Assembly (NCBI GenBank): GCA_023409615.1
Contig: JAEYRF010000024.1
Span: 1-7,176 of the forward strand
Length of the DNA: 7,176 nucleotides
Source: Bacillota bacterium
Lineage (GTDB): Bacteria > Bacillota > Clostridia > Acetivibrionales > DTU013
Direction: 5' to 3'
Position 1 is the stretch's first letter. Each line of letters starts with the position of its first letter. Position numbers and translations under genes: made by a program. Below the pieces are notes generated by a model. That model had not been told where the DNA came from. It saw only the letters and a program-made list of their open reading frames with translations, and made no database searches. Positions 5,773-7,176 of the stretch are shown piece after piece.

Positions 5773-5825
5773 CAGTACAATATATTGCGGGTATACCTAT
5801 AAGTTCGTCACTATATATTGTACTG
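5773..5825. repeat. 13-bp perfect inverted repeat element (53 bp)
   Basis: CAGTACAATATAT (5773-5785) and ATATATTGTACTG (5813-5825) are perfect reverse complements around a 27-nt loop. The loop contains the 8-bp palindrome GGTATACC (5790-5797). It sits about 45 bp after the DUF6179-like stop codon and before the toxin-antitoxin promoter. The AT-rich stem has no T-run after it, so it is not a standard terminator. A transcript hairpin, a paired protein-binding site, or a miniature inverted-repeat remnant are all possible. Confidence 0.6.
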
Positions 5826-5873
5826 CTAAATTATACTACGGTTACATCGCAAAAGCCTGTTATGATTCATAGA

Positions 5874-5902
5874 TTGAATTCTTACTATAATTGTGTTATC
5901 AT
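5874..5902 (+). promoter_or_regulatory. promoter of the AbrB-PIN toxin-antitoxin operon
   Basis: TTGAAT (-35, 5874-5879), a 17-nt spacer and TATCAT (-10, 5897-5902) form a good promoter, with TG one base before the -10 (extended -10, TGTTATCAT). Start of transcription would be near 5909. A second TATAAT at 5886-5891 lacks a fitting -35 box. Confidence 0.55.
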
Positions 5903-5913
5903 TACAGTAAGAA
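5879..5913 (+). promoter_or_regulatory. inverted repeat flanking the -10 box, candidate antitoxin operator
   Basis: TTCTTACT (5879-5886) and AGTAAGAA (5906-5913) are perfect 8-bp inverted arms, 19 nt apart, enclosing the -10 element. The right arm is the first unit of the adjoining 7-bp repeat. AbrB/MazE-fold antitoxins usually repress their own promoter through such palindromes, so this is a natural operator candidate; that role is inferred. Confidence 0.4.
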
Positions 5914-5940
5914 GTAAGAAGTAAGAAGTAAGAAGTAAGG
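5906..5940 (+). repeat. 7-bp tandem repeat (5 units) in the toxin-antitoxin leader
   Basis: AGTAAGA is repeated four times and followed by AGTAAGG, five head-to-tail units in 5906-5940. It spans the predicted transcription start and leader, ending 13 nt before the antitoxin ribosome site (GAGGAG, 5954-5959). It is noncoding, so unit changes would alter leader length or operator number rather than protein. Confidence 0.85.
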
Positions 5941-5966
5941 TATAAGGAATAGCGAGGAGTATTTTT

Positions 5967-6254
5967 ATGGAATATAATATTAAGCTGACATCTAAGGGGC
6001 AAATAACGTTACCCAAGGAAATAAGGGAACAAATGATGTTGAAAATTGGCGATTACCTTCAGGCACAGGTGAAGGAAGGGATTATTGAGCTTAGGTTGAG
6101 ACAAAAGGTGGATGACAATAATATGATCCTCATGGAGTATGCAGAGCAATATGGCGTAAAGAGTCAAGGAATAAAAAAAGTCAGGAAATTAACTGCAGAT
6201 ATTGAATTGAATATGACGGAAAAGGTTAGAAAAACGAGGGAAGAAAATAAATGA
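5967..6254 (+). CDS. AbrB/MazE-fold antitoxin (95 aa) of a VapBC-type module
   Basis: Residues about 3-43 form a swapped-hairpin AbrB/SpoVT-type DNA-binding domain, recognisable by LTSKGQITLPKEIREQM and LKIGDYLQAQVKEGIIELR. The remaining residues (44-95) are charged and probably wrap around the toxin to inhibit it. The ribosome site GAGGAG (5954-5959) lies 7 nt before the ATG. The stop overlaps the toxin start by 4 nt (ATGA, 6251-6254), so translation is coupled, as is usual for type II toxin-antitoxin pairs. Dimers of this fold typically repress their own promoter, alone or with the toxin; the inverted repeat and 7-bp repeats around the promoter are the likely sites. Pairing with a PIN toxin makes it VapB-like by position. 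Confidence 0.88.
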   Translation: MEYNIKLTSKGQITLPKEIREQMMLKIGDYLQAQVKEGIIELRLRQKVDDNNMILMEYAEQYGVKSQGIKKVRKLTADIELNMTEKVRKTREENK

Positions 6255-6697
6255 GTCATACTGTTTACTTCATTGATACTAGCGCACTATTTAAACGATA
6301 TATCCAAGAAACCGGGACGGATGAAATGGATTCTATTTTTGAGAAAGCCGGATCAGTAGTGATATCAAATTTGACTATTGTAGAATTGCTTTCAAACCTG
6401 AAAAGACTTGTTGATATTGAAAGAGTTATTAGTATTGATGTTTATGATTCAATAAAATCCGAATTCTTTAAGGATATCGCAGATACAAGAATAAGAGTTG
6501 AGCCTGTTTCTTCGGTTGTCATTATCGCATCTTTGGATCTGATAAATAAAAAATATGTTACGCCGATTGATTCGATACAGATAGCAACAGTTTTAAGCCT
6601 TAAGGAAAGCTTTTCCAATGTCTGTTTTGTGTGTTCAGATAGGAAGCTATGCCAACTTGCAGAGAATGAGGGGATAGAAGTTTGCATGATTGGCTGA
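6251..6697 (+). CDS. PIN-domain ribonuclease toxin, VapC-like (148 aa)
   Basis: The whole protein is one PIN domain. The four acidic residues that bind the catalytic metal are all visible: Asp9 in FIDTSAL, Glu45 in IVELLS, Asp107 in PIDSIQIATV and Asp130 in VCSDRKL. No residue expected for activity is missing, so it should be a functional Mg/Mn-dependent RNase. VapC toxins commonly cut tRNA anticodon loops or the 23S sarcin-ricin loop, but the target cannot be read from this sequence. The length is normal for VapC. The start overlaps the antitoxin stop (ATGA). The gene ends 106 nt before lepA, with no obvious terminator between. Confidence 0.9.
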   Translation: MSHTVYFIDTSALFKRYIQETGTDEMDSIFEKAGSVVISNLTIVELLSNLKRLVDIERVISIDVYDSIKSEFFKDIADTRIRVEPVSSVVIIASLDLINKKYVTPIDSIQIATVLSLKESFSNVCFVCSDRKLCQLAENEGIEVCMIG

Positions 6698-6733
6698 TTA
6701 CTTTATTCACTTCTTTATTTTATTTGAAGCGGA

Positions 6734-6742
6734 TGTTATAAT
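6734..6742 (+). promoter_or_regulatory. extended -10 promoter for lepA
   Basis: TGTTATAAT (6734-6742) is a perfect extended -10 sequence, 61 nt before the lepA ATG. There is no good -35 box 16-18 nt upstream (6714-6719 reads TTTATT). It would separate lepA expression from the toxin-antitoxin operon. Confidence 0.45.
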
Positions 6743-6803
6743 TGTACTGCATTTGTTGAATAAATTTATGTAACAATATACTGAGGGGCAAGGGGAAAAC
6801 TGA

Positions 6804-7176
6804 ATGTCAGGCAACAGACAAGATTATATTAGGAATTTTTGCATTATTGCACACATAGATCATGGGAAGTCGACACTGGCTGACCGCATGATTCAGATGA
6901 CAGGCGTTCTGACGCAAAGGGAAATGCAGGAACAGGTTCTCGACAATATGGACATCGAGCGGGAGCGCGGCATTACCATCAAGGCGCAGGCTGTCAGGAT
7001 GGTTTACAAGGATAAGAGTGGTCAGGAATATATTCTCAACCTCATTGATACTCCCGGGCATGTTGACTTCAACTATGAGGTATCAAGAAGTATTGCTGCA
7101 TGTGAAGGTGCGGTTCTTGTCGTTGACGCAGCGCAGGGAATAGAGGCACAGACACTTGCAAATGTTTATCTTGCAC
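6804..7176 (+). CDS. lepA: translation elongation factor 4 (LepA/EF4), N-terminal fragment
   Basis: The first 124 residues of the GTPase LepA are present; the gene runs off the window (full family length is about 600). The GTP-binding motifs are clear: G1 AHIDHGKST (16-24), the switch I stretch MDIERERGITIK (49-60, Thr58) and G3 DTPGH (82-86). LepA is a ribosome-associated GTPase that affects elongation or 30S assembly. AGGGG (6791-6795) precedes the ATG by 8 nt, and MSGNRQDYIRNFCIIAHIDH is the usual start of the family in Clostridia. In Firmicutes lepA commonly lies just downstream of spoIIP, which is consistent with the spoIIP 4 kb upstream here. Confidence 0.97.
   Translation, partial: MSGNRQDYIRNFCIIAHIDHGKSTLADRMIQMTGVLTQREMQEQVLDNMDIERERGITIKAQAVRMVYKDKSGQEYILNLIDTPGHVDFNYEVSRSIAACEGAVLVVDAAQGIEAQTLANVYLA

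Noticed and set aside
5354..5773. 139-codon minus-strand open frame opposite the DUF6179-like gene
   Set aside because: It lies antisense to a well-supported gene and its residues (Ser/Arg/Phe-rich) look like antisense translation. No ribosome site was seen.
5906..5940. CRISPR-like array
   Set aside because: The 7-bp units are head-to-tail without spacers and there are no cas genes; it is a simple tandem repeat.
5817..6750. 10-bp direct repeat ATTGTACTGC at 5817-5826 and 6741-6750 flanking the toxin-antitoxin pair, suggesting insertion
   Set aside because: Many 10-bp matches are expected by chance in 7 kb, and the second copy overlaps the lepA promoter. There are no other element ends.
6807..7061. 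Minus-strand open frame opposite lepA
   Set aside because: It is antisense to conserved LepA GTPase motifs.

Overview
The window looks like chromosomal DNA of an endospore-forming, low-to-mid GC anaerobic Firmicute of the class Clostridia, probably Lachnospiraceae-like. The basis is a stage II sporulation protein P gene (spoIIP), the 3' end of a giant 2-hydroxyacyl-CoA dehydratase/activase-type gene, the 5' end of lepA, and two proteins resembling the clostridial families DUF6323 and DUF6179. No transposase, integrase, rRNA, tRNA or CRISPR array is visible.

Layout: (1) 1-630 is the C-terminal end of an acyl-CoA dehydratase/activase-like protein, followed by a possible terminator. (2) 647-778 on the minus strand is a 43-residue single-span membrane protein with a well-formed promoter of its own. 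(3) 834-1167 holds open frames broken by a frameshift and a stop, probably the remains of a gene. (4) 1268-2824 is spoIIP, with a long Gly/Thr/Asp linker built on a 42-bp tandem repeat. (5) 2987-3271 encodes a small bitopic membrane protein. (6) 3354-3962, 4045-4542 and 4716-5726 are three co-directional genes: an all-helical HEAT-like protein, a DUF6323-like protein and a DUF6179-like protein. (7) 5967-6697 is a type II toxin-antitoxin pair (AbrB/MazE-fold antitoxin and PIN-domain toxin) with its own promoter and a 7-bp repeat leader. (8) lepA begins at 6804 and runs off the window.

In many Firmicutes spoIIP and lepA are close neighbours (gpr-spoIIP-lepA). Here about 4 kb of uncharacterised and accessory genes lie between them. 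The HEAT-like, DUF6323-like and DUF6179-like genes are the best candidates for an undescribed functional unit, but nothing in the sequence reveals their biochemical role.

The most striking feature is the density of short tandem repeats of different unit sizes. There is a 42-bp unit in spoIIP, a 9-bp unit running through the stop codon of the DUF6323-like gene, a 15-bp unit inside the DUF6179-like gene, a 17-bp pair before that gene, and a 7-bp unit in the toxin-antitoxin leader. All repeats inside reading frames have unit lengths that are multiples of three, so they change protein length without breaking the frame.
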